From UPXZ01 sp047974405 (lineage in GTDB: Bacteria; Bacteroidota; Bacteroidia; Bacteroidales; Paludibacteraceae): a DNA stretch of 28,170 nt. The translations under genes and the position numbers were made by a program. The stretch lies in NCBI GenBank assembly GCA_047974405.1, contig JBKECI010000108.1, positions 1 to 28,170 of the forward strand. Reading direction: 5' to 3'. Shown in pieces: positions 8,070 to 16,761 of the stretch (its first letter is position 1; each line of letters starts with the position of its first letter). The notes beneath the pieces are model-generated. The model saw only the letters and a list, made by a program, of their open reading frames with translations, was not told the DNA's origin and ran no database searches.

Positions 8070-11045
8070 ATGAATACCAACACTATAAAAAAACTCTATT
8101 TTAAAGATACTTCGTTTGCCAACTTAATGCGGCACCGCATCTATAACGTATTGCTCTACGCAAGCCGATACGATGCCTTTATGCTTGAAGAGGATGGACG
8201 GGTCGATGAACAAATCTTTAATGAATACGTCTCGCTCAATTTGACTTCGCCTCCCCGCTTTACCTTGGTCGATAATGAAGATAGCGCAAACGCAATGTTG
8301 TGCGAACGAAAATACGAGTTGGTAATCTCTATGCCCAGCGGTGATAGCGTAAATCCTTTTGAATGGGCAAAAAAGGTGAAAAAAATCTATCCCGACATTC
8401 CTATTATATTGCTTACACCGTTTTCCAAGAGGGTATCTTTGCGTATTGCTAACGAAGATTTGAGCGGTATCGATTACGTTTTTAGCTGGCTTGGTAATTC
8501 TGATTTGCTTCTGGCAATCATCAAATTGATGGAAGACGAAATGAATGTAGAGGAAGATGTTGCTTCGGTAGGGGTACAGGTCATTATGCTGGTGGAAGAT
8601 TCAGTACGTTTTTATTCATCTGTTCTGCCCCAGATATACAAATATGTATTTATACAGTCGCGTTCGTTTATGACCGAGGCGTTGAACGAACACGAACAGA
8701 TGCTTCGCATGCGGGGACGCCCCAAAATATTACTTGCCCGAAACTATGAAGAGGCGATAGGCATATATAATAAGTATAAAAAAAATATGCTGGGGGTAAT
8801 TACCGACGTCAGTTTTATGCAGGGAGGAGAAAAAAATCGTCAGGCAGGTATCAATCTGAGCAGAGAAATCCGCTCGCAAGATAAATACATTCCACTCATT
8901 ATACAATCGACAGATGATTGTAATCGACTGAAAGCAAATGAGGTAGGAGCTTCCTTTATTCATAAACTCTCCAAAACGCAACTGCTCGAAATGCGCGGTA
9001 TGATTACCAATAATTTTGGGTTTGGAGATTTTGTATTTACCAACCCCAACACGGGCAGTGAAGAGGCAAGAGTACATAACCTCAAGGAGTTGCAAACGAT
9101 TATCTTTACGCTCAACAACGATACGTTGTATTACCATGTATATCGGAACCATATATCACGGTGGCTTTATTCCCGCGCTATGTTTCCATTGGCAGAGTTT
9201 TTAAAAAATATTACGGTCGATACGCAGGAAAAAACAGACTTGTCAAAAGTAAGGGAGATCATCTTTGACGCCATCGTGAGTTATCGCAAAGAGAAAAATA
9301 GGGGAGTGGTGGCTGTTTTTAGGCGCGAAAGATTTGACCAGTATTCCAATTTTGCCCGTATAGGCGAAGGTTCTATGGGGGGTAAAGGGCGTGGACTGGC
9401 ATTTATAGACGCTATGATTAAAGGCAACGAAACATTAAGAAAGTTTGAGAATACGCAAATAATAATTCCGCGTACGGTAGTAATCTGCACCGATATTTTT
9501 ACAGAATTTATGGAAAGTAACCGGTTATACGATTTGGCACTTTCGGATGTTGATGATGAAGTTATTCTTCATCACTTTTTGAAATCCCGACTTCCTAAAC
9601 ATTTGCTTGCTGATTTAGCCGCATTTTTGAGTGTGGTCAATTCTCCTGTTGCCGTCCGCTCTTCCAGTTTATTAGAGGACTCACATTACCAGCCTTTTGC
9701 AGGGATATATTCCACTTATATGGTACCCTTTGATGAAAAGAGCAAAACCAATTTGCTGCTGATGATAACCGAATCTATCAAAGCCGTTTATGCTTCGGTA
9801 TTTTACAGATCGAGCAAGGCGTATATGAAAGCCACAAAAAATATCATAGACGAAGAAAAAATGGCAATCGTACTCCAGGAAATATGTGGCAATGCGTACG
9901 AAAACAGATATTATCCTTCGTTTTCGGGGGTAATCCGCTCTCTAAATTTTTATCCGATAGGCTCCGAAAGGGCAGAAGAAGGGATTGTGAATTTGGCTAT
10001 GGGGCTCGGAAAATATATTGTAGATGGTGGAGTTACACTTCGTTTTTCGCCTTATCATCCAAATAATATATTGCAAACCAGTACTTTGGAATATTCATTG
10101 CGCGAAACCCAAAATCATTTCAATGCCTTGGACCTTACCCAAAAACGATTTGTACCGCAGGTGGACGATGGGTCTAATTTATTGAAAATAAGCGTTCAAG
10201 ATGCAATGAAAGATGGTACTTTGAAATTTGTAGCATCTACTTTTGACCCTATGAATGATGTTATTTACGACAATATTCTCGAAAAAGGGCGAAAGATCAT
10301 AACTTTTACCAACATTCTCCAGCACAATGTTTTTCCTTTGGCAGAAATTATTAAAGAGGTTATGCGAATTTCGCAGATAGAAATGGGACGTCCCATAGAG
10401 ATTGAGTTTGCCGTGAATTTAGACTATTCCGGGAAGTCGAACCACACATTTTATCTGTTGCAGATTCGTCCTATCGTAGATACTAAAGAGACTATCAACG
10501 AAGACATAGACACCATTTCTGAGACTGATGCTATTATTACTTGCGATAGCGCTCTTGGACACGGCATCTACGATGATATTTTTGATTTGGTATATGTAAA
10601 ACCCGAAGCGTTCAACGCCTCCAAAAATCAATTGATAAGATACGATATCGAAAAAATAAACGCTCAGATGCAACAGGAGAATAAGCCATACGTCTTGATA
10701 GGGCCAGGACGTTGGGGATCAAGTGATCCTTGGTTAGGCATTCCCGTAAAATGGGCGAATATCAGCAACGCACACATAATCATAGAGAGCGGATTGTCAA
10801 ACTACAGAATAGACCCCAGTCAAGGTACCCATTTTTTTCAAAATCTTACCTCTATGGGGGTGGCTTATTTTACCATTAGTCCTTATCAGAATGAAGGGAC
10901 GTATGATATTGACTTTTTGAACGAAACACCGGCGATGTACGATTCGGAATACATCAGGCATGTTCGATTTTCCCGACCAATTGTCGCAAAAGTAGATGGG
11001 AGAAGAGGCAAAGGGGTGATTCTGAAACCTGCAGCAGAAAAATAA
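8070..11045 (+). CDS. Receiver-like / PEP-synthase-like (PPDK N-domain) protein
   Basis: This is a 991-residue cytosolic protein of unknown role, of a kind found across the Bacteroidetes. Residues about 60-155 resemble a receiver fold without a clear phospho-acceptor. Residues 168-320 are a second receiver-like unit, with VEDS at 175-178 and a candidate acceptor D246 in GVITDVSF. From about 420 it resembles the ATP-binding domain of PEP synthase and pyruvate phosphate dikinase: GGKGRGLAFIDAM, then VAVRSSSLLEDSHYQPFAG at about 527. I see neither the mobile phosphohistidine domain (no TSHxA-like motif) nor a PEP-binding TIM barrel, so it is not an ordinary PEP synthase. The C-terminal part has a distinctive GPGRWGSSDPWLGIP. 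It may be a sensor-coupled ATP-dependent phosphotransferase; substrate unknown. Confidence 0.85.
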   Translation: MNTNTIKKLYFKDTSFANLMRHRIYNVLLYASRYDAFMLEEDGRVDEQIFNEYVSLNLTSPPRFTLVDNEDSANAMLCERKYELVISMPSGDSVNPFEWAKKVKKIYPDIPIILLTPFSKRVSLRIANEDLSGIDYVFSWLGNSDLLLAIIKLMEDEMNVEEDVASVGVQVIMLVEDSVRFYSSVLPQIYKYVFIQSRSFMTEALNEHEQMLRMRGRPKILLARNYEEAIGIYNKYKKNMLGVITDVSFMQGGEKNRQAGINLSREIRSQDKYIPLIIQSTDDCNRLKANEVGASFIHKLSKTQLLEMRGMITNNFGFGDFVFTNPNTGSEEARVHNLKELQTIIFTLNNDTLYYHVYRNHISRWLYSRAMFPLAEFLKNITVDTQEKTDLSKVREIIFDAIVSYRKEKNRGVVAVFRRERFDQYSNFARIGEGSMGGKGRGLAFIDAMIKGNETLRKFENTQIIIPRTVVICTDIFTEFMESNRLYDLALSDVDDEVILHHFLKSRLPKHLLADLAAFLSVVNSPVAVRSSSLLEDSHYQPFAGIYSTYMVPFDEKSKTNLLLMITESIKAVYASVFYRSSKAYMKATKNIIDEEKMAIVLQEICGNAYENRYYPSFSGVIRSLNFYPIGSERAEEGIVNLAMGLGKYIVDGGVTLRFSPYHPNNILQTSTLEYSLRETQNHFNALDLTQKRFVPQVDDGSNLLKISVQDAMKDGTLKFVASTFDPMNDVIYDNILEKGRKIITFTNILQHNVFPLAEIIKEVMRISQIEMGRPIEIEFAVNLDYSGKSNHTFYLLQIRPIVDTKETINEDIDTISETDAIITCDSALGHGIYDDIFDLVYVKPEAFNASKNQLIRYDIEKINAQMQQENKPYVLIGPGRWGSSDPWLGIPVKWANISNAHIIIESGLSNYRIDPSQGTHFFQNLTSMGVAYFTISPYQNEGTYDIDFLNETPAMYDSEYIRHVRFSRPIVAKVDGRRGKGVILKPAAEK

Positions 11046-11077
11046 ATTTTTGATAATATTGATCAACATACCTTTAT

Positions 11078-11110
11078 GCTGATATGCTGCAAAGCTGGAG
11101 AGCATATAGC
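11078..11110. other. Imperfect stem-loop between two plus-strand genes
   Basis: Gctgatatgct (11078-11088) pairs with agcatatagc (11101-11110) with one bulged base and a 12-base loop. There is no T-run, so it is a weak terminator at best. It may shield or attenuate the mRNA ahead of the channel gene. Confidence 0.35.
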
Positions 11111-11142
11111 GGGTAGAACTTTAATAAAAGAAACAAAAAACG

Positions 11143-11964
11143 ATGACATTAAAAGAGAAGTGGTATATTATTATTTTTGAGTCGGACACCAAAAAAGGAA
11201 AACTTTTTGATGTTTTATTGCTGGTATTTATTTTTGCAAGTGTTGTGGTGGTGATGTTGGATAGTATCACTGCCATTCGTACTGGATATAAAACTCTTTT
11301 TACGGCTCTCGAATGGTTTTTTACCGCTGTTTTTACCATAGAGTATCTGGCTCGCATCTGGTGTCATCCCTCCCCTTTGAAATATGTTTTCAGTTTTTGG
11401 GGGGTCATCGATTTCCTTTCGATTGTACCCACCTATATGAGCCTGTTCGTGTCTGGTTATCGCTATATGATGGTGGTGCGTATATTCCGTCTGTTGCGTG
11501 TTTTCAGAATATTCAAAATGGTGCGTTTCAGCAAAGAGTCTCAAATATTGTGGAGTTCGATAAGGGCCGGTCTATATAAAATAAGCATCTTTTTCTTGAC
11601 GTTGATAATGATAGTGGTGCTTATGGGAACTGTAATGTATGTGGTCGAAGGGGAAAAAAATGGTTTCAAAAGTATCCCCGAAAGTATTTATTGGGCAATT
11701 ATTACCATCACCACAGTAGGTTACGGAGACATTGTGCCACACACCACGCTCGGTAAATTTATAGCCTCCTTTTCGATGATTATCGGATACTCTATCATAG
11801 CCATCCCTACCGGAATTGTAACCTCGGAAATGTCAAAAGAACGTAAAAAAAGATGGAAATATTGCCCCGAATGTGAGACTCAAAATAAAAATACGGCAAA
11901 TTATTGCTGTCATTGCGGTTACCAGTTTTCTATCAAAAAAATAGAGAATGCAAAAAAAAGATAG
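11143..11964 (+). CDS. Voltage-gated-type K+ channel with C-terminal zinc ribbon
   Basis: This is a 273-residue inner-membrane protein with the six-segment Kv layout. The first segment is FDVLLLVFIFASVVVVML and the second is around EWFFTAVFTIEYLARI. An S4-like segment carries regularly spaced Arg residues (VVRIFRLLRVFRIFKMVRF). After it come a pore helix and the K+ filter TVGYGD at 191-196. After the last segment the cytosolic tail forms a zinc-ribbon-like module with Cys at 241, 244, 255/256 and 258. The role is probably K+ flux gated by voltage; the zinc ribbon may assemble or gate the tetramer, which is inference. The next gene begins right after its stop codon, so the two are co-transcribed. 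Confidence 0.9.
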   Translation: MTLKEKWYIIIFESDTKKGKLFDVLLLVFIFASVVVVMLDSITAIRTGYKTLFTALEWFFTAVFTIEYLARIWCHPSPLKYVFSFWGVIDFLSIVPTYMSLFVSGYRYMMVVRIFRLLRVFRIFKMVRFSKESQILWSSIRAGLYKISIFFLTLIMIVVLMGTVMYVVEGEKNGFKSIPESIYWAIITITTVGYGDIVPHTTLGKFIASFSMIIGYSIIAIPTGIVTSEMSKERKKRWKYCPECETQNKNTANYCCHCGYQFSIKKIENAKKR

Positions 11965-12747
11965 ATGAGAAACGATGTTTCAGACGAAATAATATCTGTG
12001 TTGGATTATGCTGTGGAGCGTTACAACAACATAGAATTTATTTCGAACGATCCCATTCAAATACCACATAGGTTTATCCAAAAGGAAGACATTGAAATAG
12101 CCGGCTTCCTTGTGGCAACCATCGCCTGGGGCAACAGAAAGAGTATTGTCCGGAATGGAATGAAGTTGATGCAGTTGATGGACGAATCGCCTTACCGGTT
12201 TTTGATGGACAATGATTTTTTAACAGGGCGCGAAGAAGAAATATTGCGATTTGTACATCGCACATTCAATGGAGAGGATTGCCTATTCTTTTTAAATTCG
12301 TTACAAAACATATACAAAAACTACGGAGGGTTGGAAACCGTTTTTACAGATGGATACAATCAATCGGAAACAATCCGCTCGTCATTAAAGTACTTTCGAG
12401 AGGTATTTCTTGCATTTCCACACGATAAAAGGGCAGAAAAGCATATTTCGGATGTTTTTTCGGGTTCTGCTGCCAAAAGGCTGAATATGTTTTTGCGTTG
12501 GATGGTAAGAAAAGACGACAAAGGGGTCGATTTTGGACTGTGGAGTCATATCCCTATGGCCAAACTGATGTTGCCGTTAGATGTGCATACAGGCAATGTC
12601 AGTCGCAATTTGGGTTTGCTTGTCCGTACACAAAACGATTGGAAAGCAGTAGAAGAAATAACCGAAATACTCCGAAAACTGGATAAAAACGATCCGGTAA
12701 AATACGATTTCGCACTGTTTGGATTGGGAGTCGACGCCTTAATATAA
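11965..12747 (+). CDS. TIGR02757 family protein (DUF2400)
   Basis: This 260-residue protein is recognised from the family signatures VATIAWGNRKSIVRNGMKLM near the N-terminus, GSAAKRLNMFLRWMVRKDD, LPLDVHTGNVSRNLGL and the C-terminal FALFGLGVDALI. The order resembles a helix-hairpin-helix DNA-glycosylase-like fold (a late Asp in LDVHTG at the place of the glycosylase catalytic Asp), but no [4Fe-4S] cysteine cluster is seen. Enzymatic activity is not established for the family as far as I know. The ATG follows the channel's stop codon with no gap, so the pair is translationally linked. Confidence 0.9.
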   Translation: MRNDVSDEIISVLDYAVERYNNIEFISNDPIQIPHRFIQKEDIEIAGFLVATIAWGNRKSIVRNGMKLMQLMDESPYRFLMDNDFLTGREEEILRFVHRTFNGEDCLFFLNSLQNIYKNYGGLETVFTDGYNQSETIRSSLKYFREVFLAFPHDKRAEKHISDVFSGSAAKRLNMFLRWMVRKDDKGVDFGLWSHIPMAKLMLPLDVHTGNVSRNLGLLVRTQNDWKAVEEITEILRKLDKNDPVKYDFALFGLGVDALI

Positions 12748-12822
12748 CAAAGAAAACAGATGCGTTGTATGATATTATTGACATGATGATTTTGAATATT
12801 CAGTAAAGAAAGGGAGACAGTT

Positions 12823-14337
12823 ATGAAAATTTTTTCCACATCTCAAATACGGCAATTAGATAACTATACGATTGAACACGAGCCTATTTTATCTTTAGAT
12901 TTGATGGAGCGTGCGGCGGAGAGAATATTGTGGCAATTTCGAAAAGATTGGGGAGATGGATACAAAGTAGCGCTGTTTTGCGGTCAGGGAAACAACGGCG
13001 GAGACGGATTGGCGTTGAGCAGAATGTTGTTGCAGGTAGGATACGAAGTCAGGGTAATATTGGTGCATACCGGTAAACTATCCATAAACTGCGAGCAGAA
13101 TAGGAAAAGATTATACCAGCTTTTTCCCACATCTTTGGTCGAATTACAAAACAAGTTTACCCCCATTGACTTGCCCACCGAAACCATTGTGATAGACGCA
13201 CTCTTTGGCTCGGGTTTATCCCGCCCTCTTGAAGGTATATTTGCCGAAACCGTTCGGTGGATTAATTCTTTGGAAAATACGGTTCTCTCTATCGACATCC
13301 CTTCTGGATTGGAAGGCGAAAGGTGTGTGACTTCTAACGATAATATTATTAGAGCAAACGTTACCTATACATTGCAGTTTCCTAAAACAGCATTTTTTTA
13401 TCCGGAAAATGAGGTATTCATAGGGCATTGGGAAGTGATAGACATACAACTCCACCCACAGGCAATAGAGCAGGAAAACACACATTGGTTTTATGTAAAC
13501 AGAAAAGATGTCTTCCCAAAACTGAAAAATCGCTCCAAATTCTCTCATAAAGGCAGCCTTGGACACGTCTGCTTGTTTGCCGGAAGCAGCGGAATGGGAG
13601 GTGCCGCCGTACTTGCCGCTTTGGCAGCATTGAGATGCGGAAGTGGTTTGGTAACCGTTGTAGGCATGGAAACCAACCGTCAAATATTACAAATAGCCGT
13701 GCCCGAAGCAATGTACAAAACAGATATAAGCAATATAGACAAATACGGAGTTTTTGCTTGTGGACCCGGTATCGGAACATCAAAAGAGGCACAAGATATG
13801 TTACAACAAGTAGTATCCTACATTTATTCATATGAAAAATCGTATCTGAAGAAAAAAATAGGTTGCGTTTTTGATGCAGACGCTTTAAATATTATTTCCT
13901 CTAATTCGGATTTAATGAAAATGATACCGAAAAACTCCATACTTACACCTCATCCCAAAGAGTTCGACAGACTTTTTGGAGTAAGCGGCAACTCTTTGCA
14001 ACGTTTGCAAAAAGCCCGTCAAAAATCAATGGAACTGAATGTCATCATTATCTTGAAAGGGGCATATACCTCAATTTGCATTCCCGATGGCAATGTCTAT
14101 TTCAATTCGACTGGCAATCCCGGTATGGCAACAGGAGGTATGGGAGATGTATTGACCGGAATTATAGCAGGATTGTTGGCACAAGGATATTCTCCCAAAG
14201 ATAGCGCTGTTACAGGCGTTTATCTGCATGGATTGTCGGCAGACCTAGCACTCAATACACAATCGGAAGAGAGTTTGTTGCCGAGAGATGTTATAGAAAA
14301 CTTAGGAAAAAGTTATAACATAACAAGAAAAGGCTAA
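12823..14337 (+). CDS. nnr: Bifunctional NAD(P)H-hydrate epimerase / ADP-dependent dehydratase
   Basis: The enzyme repairs damaged NADH and NADPH: the epimerase half interconverts R- and S-NAD(P)HX, and the dehydratase half restores the cofactor using ADP. The YjeF N-terminal domain (residues 1 to about 210) shows GQGNNGGDG at 54-62, DALFGSGLSRPL and SIDIPSGLEGE. The carbohydrate-kinase-like C-terminal domain shows KGSLGHVCLFAGSSGMGGAA, FDADALNI, LTPHPKEFDRLFG and the ADP-site ATGGMGDVLTG at about 436-446. Its length of 504 residues is normal for the fused form. A GGGAG stretch 7-11 bases before the ATG is one of the few Shine-Dalgarno-like sites here. The gene follows the TIGR02757 gene by 75 bp and is probably read with it. 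Confidence 0.96.
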   Translation: MKIFSTSQIRQLDNYTIEHEPILSLDLMERAAERILWQFRKDWGDGYKVALFCGQGNNGGDGLALSRMLLQVGYEVRVILVHTGKLSINCEQNRKRLYQLFPTSLVELQNKFTPIDLPTETIVIDALFGSGLSRPLEGIFAETVRWINSLENTVLSIDIPSGLEGERCVTSNDNIIRANVTYTLQFPKTAFFYPENEVFIGHWEVIDIQLHPQAIEQENTHWFYVNRKDVFPKLKNRSKFSHKGSLGHVCLFAGSSGMGGAAVLAALAALRCGSGLVTVVGMETNRQILQIAVPEAMYKTDISNIDKYGVFACGPGIGTSKEAQDMLQQVVSYIYSYEKSYLKKKIGCVFDADALNIISSNSDLMKMIPKNSILTPHPKEFDRLFGVSGNSLQRLQKARQKSMELNVIIILKGAYTSICIPDGNVYFNSTGNPGMATGGMGDVLTGIIAGLLAQGYSPKDSAVTGVYLHGLSADLALNTQSEESLLPRDVIENLGKSYNITRKG

Positions 14338-14500
14338 GGCTTTGCCAACATCTTAGTCCCTTGTCTTACCAAGCAAGATTCTATTCAAAAGAAGGTGTAA
14401 TAATCTTGTCAATGCTGAGCAACAGAAAAATTTACTTTCGGAATATAAATATTGCCTCTGTAAAACCCAAAAATGGTTGTTGAGGTGCACGATTTATTGT

Positions 14501-14539
14501 TCTCCAAAGAAATTTTGTTTCAAAAAAATATTTTGGAGA
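14501..14539. other. 8-bp inverted repeat upstream of rlmN
   Basis: Tctccaaa (14501-14508) is the exact reverse complement of tttggaga (14532-14539), with 23 bases between them. It lies just upstream of the presumed rlmN -7 box. It could be an operator, or chance in AT-rich sequence. The rest of the gap between nnr and rlmN (14338-14578) holds no gene that I can see. Confidence 0.25.
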
Positions 14540-14561
14540 CTTACTTTTAGATATTTAGGCT

Positions 14562-14569
14562 TATCTTTG
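14562..14569 (+). promoter_or_regulatory. Bacteroidetes-type -7 box of rlmN (near-leaderless)
   Basis: Tatctttg matches TAnnTTTG and ends 9 bases before the ATG at 14579. The transcript would start about 3-5 bases before the start codon. No well-spaced TTTG -33 box is visible (the nearest is 26 bases upstream). Confidence 0.5.
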
Positions 14570-14578
14570 CACCCGAAT

Positions 14579-15625
14579 ATGGAGAACTTTCAAAATCTTT
14601 TCGGACTCACTCCGGCGCAATTGAAGACAATTGTTAAATCGTTGGAACTGCCCTCCTTTACGGCAAACCAAATTTCTGACTGGCTGTACAAAAAGCATAT
14701 TTCGTCTATTGACGAGATGACTAATCTATCAAAAAAAACTCGACAAAAATTGGAAGAAAAGTATCGGGTGGAGCTAATACCTTCTACTAAGGCAGAAACC
14801 TCCGTTGACGGAACCAAAAAATACCTGTTCCCAACCCAAACTCAAAAATTTGTCGAAACAGCCTATATACCCGACAAAGAGCGAGCCACCCTTTGTGTAT
14901 CGACCCAGATAGGATGCAGAATGGGGTGTCTCTTTTGTATGACAGGCAAACAGGGATTTCAGGGGAATCTTACAGCAGGAGAGATACTGAATCAGATACA
15001 ATCGTTACCCGAATTTGAAAAATTGACCAACATTGTGTATATGGGCATGGGAGAGCCGTTGGACAATTTGCAGGCAGTATTGGACTCTATCGAAATCTTA
15101 ACCTCCGACCAGGGGTATGCGTGGAGTCCCAAACGAATAACGGTATCTACTATTGGTATTATTCCTGCAATGCAAACTTTTTTAGAACAAAGTCGGGTAC
15201 ATTTGGCAGTGAGTTTGCATTCGCCATTTGATGATGAACGACGAGAATTAATGCCCATTCAGCAAACATATCCCATTAGCAAGGTAGTCAAAGAGATTAA
15301 AAAATGGGATTTTAGCCACCAGCGGAGAGTCTCTTTCGAATACATTATGTTCAAGGGGGTAAACGATACACCCTTGCACGCCAAAGAAATAGTCCGCTTG
15401 CTGAACGGGATAAAATGCCGAATAAATTTGATACGTTTCCATCCTATTCCGGAAACACCGTTAGAAGGAACCCCCATAAAAGAGATAGAAGTTTTTCAAA
15501 ATCAGTTAAAATCCAAGGGGATGACCGTAACCCTGCGCGCTTCGCGTGGTGAAGATATTTTTGCAGCCTGTGGCTTGCTTTCTACTAAAGAATTAGTAAA
15601 AAAACAAAAAAAAACAGACTGTTAG
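14579..15625 (+). CDS. rlmN: Dual-specificity 23S rRNA (A2503-C2) / tRNA (A37-C2) methyltransferase RlmN
   Basis: This radical-SAM enzyme methylates C2 of A2503 in 23S rRNA and of A37 in some tRNAs. The 4Fe-4S ligands are C113, C117 and C120 (GCRMGCLFC), followed by MTGKQGFQGNL. YMGMGEPLDN and HLAVSLHSP are family hallmarks, and the second catalytic Cys is C331 in FAACGL. At 348 residues it has normal length. I start at 14579 because the frame upstream (open to 14477) carries no RlmN-like residues and the -7 promoter box lies between. The gene ends 96 bases before a terminator shared with the convergent membrane-protein gene. Confidence 0.96.
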   Translation: MENFQNLFGLTPAQLKTIVKSLELPSFTANQISDWLYKKHISSIDEMTNLSKKTRQKLEEKYRVELIPSTKAETSVDGTKKYLFPTQTQKFVETAYIPDKERATLCVSTQIGCRMGCLFCMTGKQGFQGNLTAGEILNQIQSLPEFEKLTNIVYMGMGEPLDNLQAVLDSIEILTSDQGYAWSPKRITVSTIGIIPAMQTFLEQSRVHLAVSLHSPFDDERRELMPIQQTYPISKVVKEIKKWDFSHQRRVSFEYIMFKGVNDTPLHAKEIVRLLNGIKCRINLIRFHPIPETPLEGTPIKEIEVFQNQLKSKGMTVTLRASRGEDIFAACGLLSTKELVKKQKKTDC

Positions 15626-15721
15626 TTTGAATGTTTTGAGAGTTTTCGGTACACAATCTATATCTTCAATAACGAAAGATTAAAAATATTTGTGCCGAAA
15701 TAATGAGGCTATACGGAATAA

Positions 15722-15764
15722 AAAAAGAGGCAACCATGCAAAAGCGTATTGCCTCTTTTTATTT
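15722..15764. terminator. Bidirectional terminator between rlmN and the membrane protein
   Basis: A perfect 12-bp stem (aaaaagaggcaa at 15722-15733 with ttgcctcttttt at 15749-15760) has a 15-base loop, with T-rich sequence on plus and the mirror A-run on minus. It serves the convergent pair. Confidence 0.85.
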
Positions 15765-15778
15765 CTTATGAAAAATTA

Positions 15779-16525
15779 TTACCGATTACCCGTTGCGTCT
15801 GTCGCCGCATTTGTTACGGCATCTTTTACCTGTTCCAGAACTCCCCCATTTTCCTCTTTTTCTTTTACAACTCTTGCTTTGCAAGTCAGGCAAAGTTCCC
15901 CATTTTCAATATGCCGGCTTTCCCAAGCATTTTTTACTGTACCTTCTGATATTTCTCTATTTTTGATGTGTTGGCAATCTTTGTAAATATGATACTTGTT
16001 GCCGGCTTTTGTAGTCCAATATACATGGTCGGTACCTGTAAGATGAATGAGTGAGTCGGTTTGGGCATTTATTTCGGCGGTATATTTCTCTACAGAAGGA
16101 GGATTAAAGTCGGCTCCGGTAATCCCCGCTGCAAGTAGCGCAACAATGGCAACCGCTCCTGCAATACCTTTGGTTTTTCCGTCGATATTTTTGTTGGTAA
16201 AAACAAAAATAACCAGTGGTAAAAATGCTAATACAGACAAAATAGCACCTAACTGACTCTGTAGAAAAAACTTGACTTTTTCCTTTTCGGATGGAGGGTC
16301 CAATCGATTTGCTTTTTTCCACAAGGTGTTAGCCACTATTGTGAGTGCAAGTACAACGCCGATAGCTACCAAAAGCCAGACAAGAGTATCGTTGTGAATA
16401 AGCTTTAGAATGCTGAAAACTTCGCCAGCAATGGCTACAAGCCACATAAGAATTGCAAAAAGGCGCAATTGAGCCGCTTTGCCTTTTGCCTCCTCGCTTG
16501 CCTGAAAGATTTTTTGTTCTGCCAT
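15779..16525 (-). CDS. Membrane protein with a C-terminal Cys/His metal-site-like tail
   Basis: I do not recognise a named family. The 248-residue product has four hydrophobic segments (LFAILMWLVAIAGEVFSIL, TLVWLLVAIGVVLALTIVA, AILSVLAFLPLVIFVF, GIAGAVAIVALLAAGITG) within the first 155 residues. A soluble tail follows in which KYHIYKDCQHIKNRE and, about 25 residues later, LCLTCK would supply a His-Cys-Cys-Cys set. Such tails occur in small metal-binding modules, and that reading is by pattern only. The start is the ATG at 16525; the frame stays open to 16588, but the promoter and a mostly non-coding look argue against a longer form. A strong promoter lies upstream. Confidence 0.75.
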   Translation of the reverse strand: MAEQKIFQASEEAKGKAAQLRLFAILMWLVAIAGEVFSILKLIHNDTLVWLLVAIGVVLALTIVANTLWKKANRLDPPSEKEKVKFFLQSQLGAILSVLAFLPLVIFVFTNKNIDGKTKGIAGAVAIVALLAAGITGADFNPPSVEKYTAEINAQTDSLIHLTGTDHVYWTTKAGNKYHIYKDCQHIKNREISEGTVKNAWESRHIENGELCLTCKARVVKEKEENGGVLEQVKDAVTNAATDATGNR

Positions 16526-16577
16526 AGTAATAAGTTTTTTAAAAATATATTTAAATAATTTTATATGAAAAACGACA

Positions 16578-16609
16578 CAAATATACACTCTTTTTTAAAA
16601 TATGCCAAA
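16578..16609 (-). promoter_or_regulatory. Bacteroidetes sigma-type promoter of the membrane-protein gene
   Basis: On the minus strand TTTG (16609-16606) and TATATTTG (16585-16578) are separated by 20 bases, matching the -33/-7 consensus at every fixed position. The transcript would start near 16571, giving a 5' leader of about 45 bases. Confidence 0.75.
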
Positions 16610-16653
16610 TGTTTATTTCGGGAACAATAAATAGAAATATCAAACTACAAATG

Positions 16654-16684
16654 TTGTAAACGGCAAATTAATTTTATATCTTTG
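16654..16684 (+). promoter_or_regulatory. Bacteroidetes sigma-type promoter of the aminopeptidase gene
   Basis: TTG (16654-16656) and TATCTTTG (16677-16684) are separated by 20 bases. The expected transcript start is near 16691, about 70 bases before the ATG. It lies back-to-back with the promoter of the membrane-protein gene. Confidence 0.65.
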
Positions 16685-16761
16685 TGTTTTTGCCATTCTT
16701 TATTCGAATTGTAAAAGTTTGAATATTGGACATTAACAAATTATTTTAAATCCCAATATGT

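Noticed and set aside
13216..13831. Open frames of 137 and 155 codons on minus inside nnr
   Set aside because: They overlap a certain gene with full catalytic motifs and resemble no family; they are shadows of its codon use.
14477..14578. N-terminal extension of 34 residues on rlmN
   Set aside because: The extension has no RlmN-like residues, and a TAnnTTTG promoter box lies within it, directly before the ATG at 14579.
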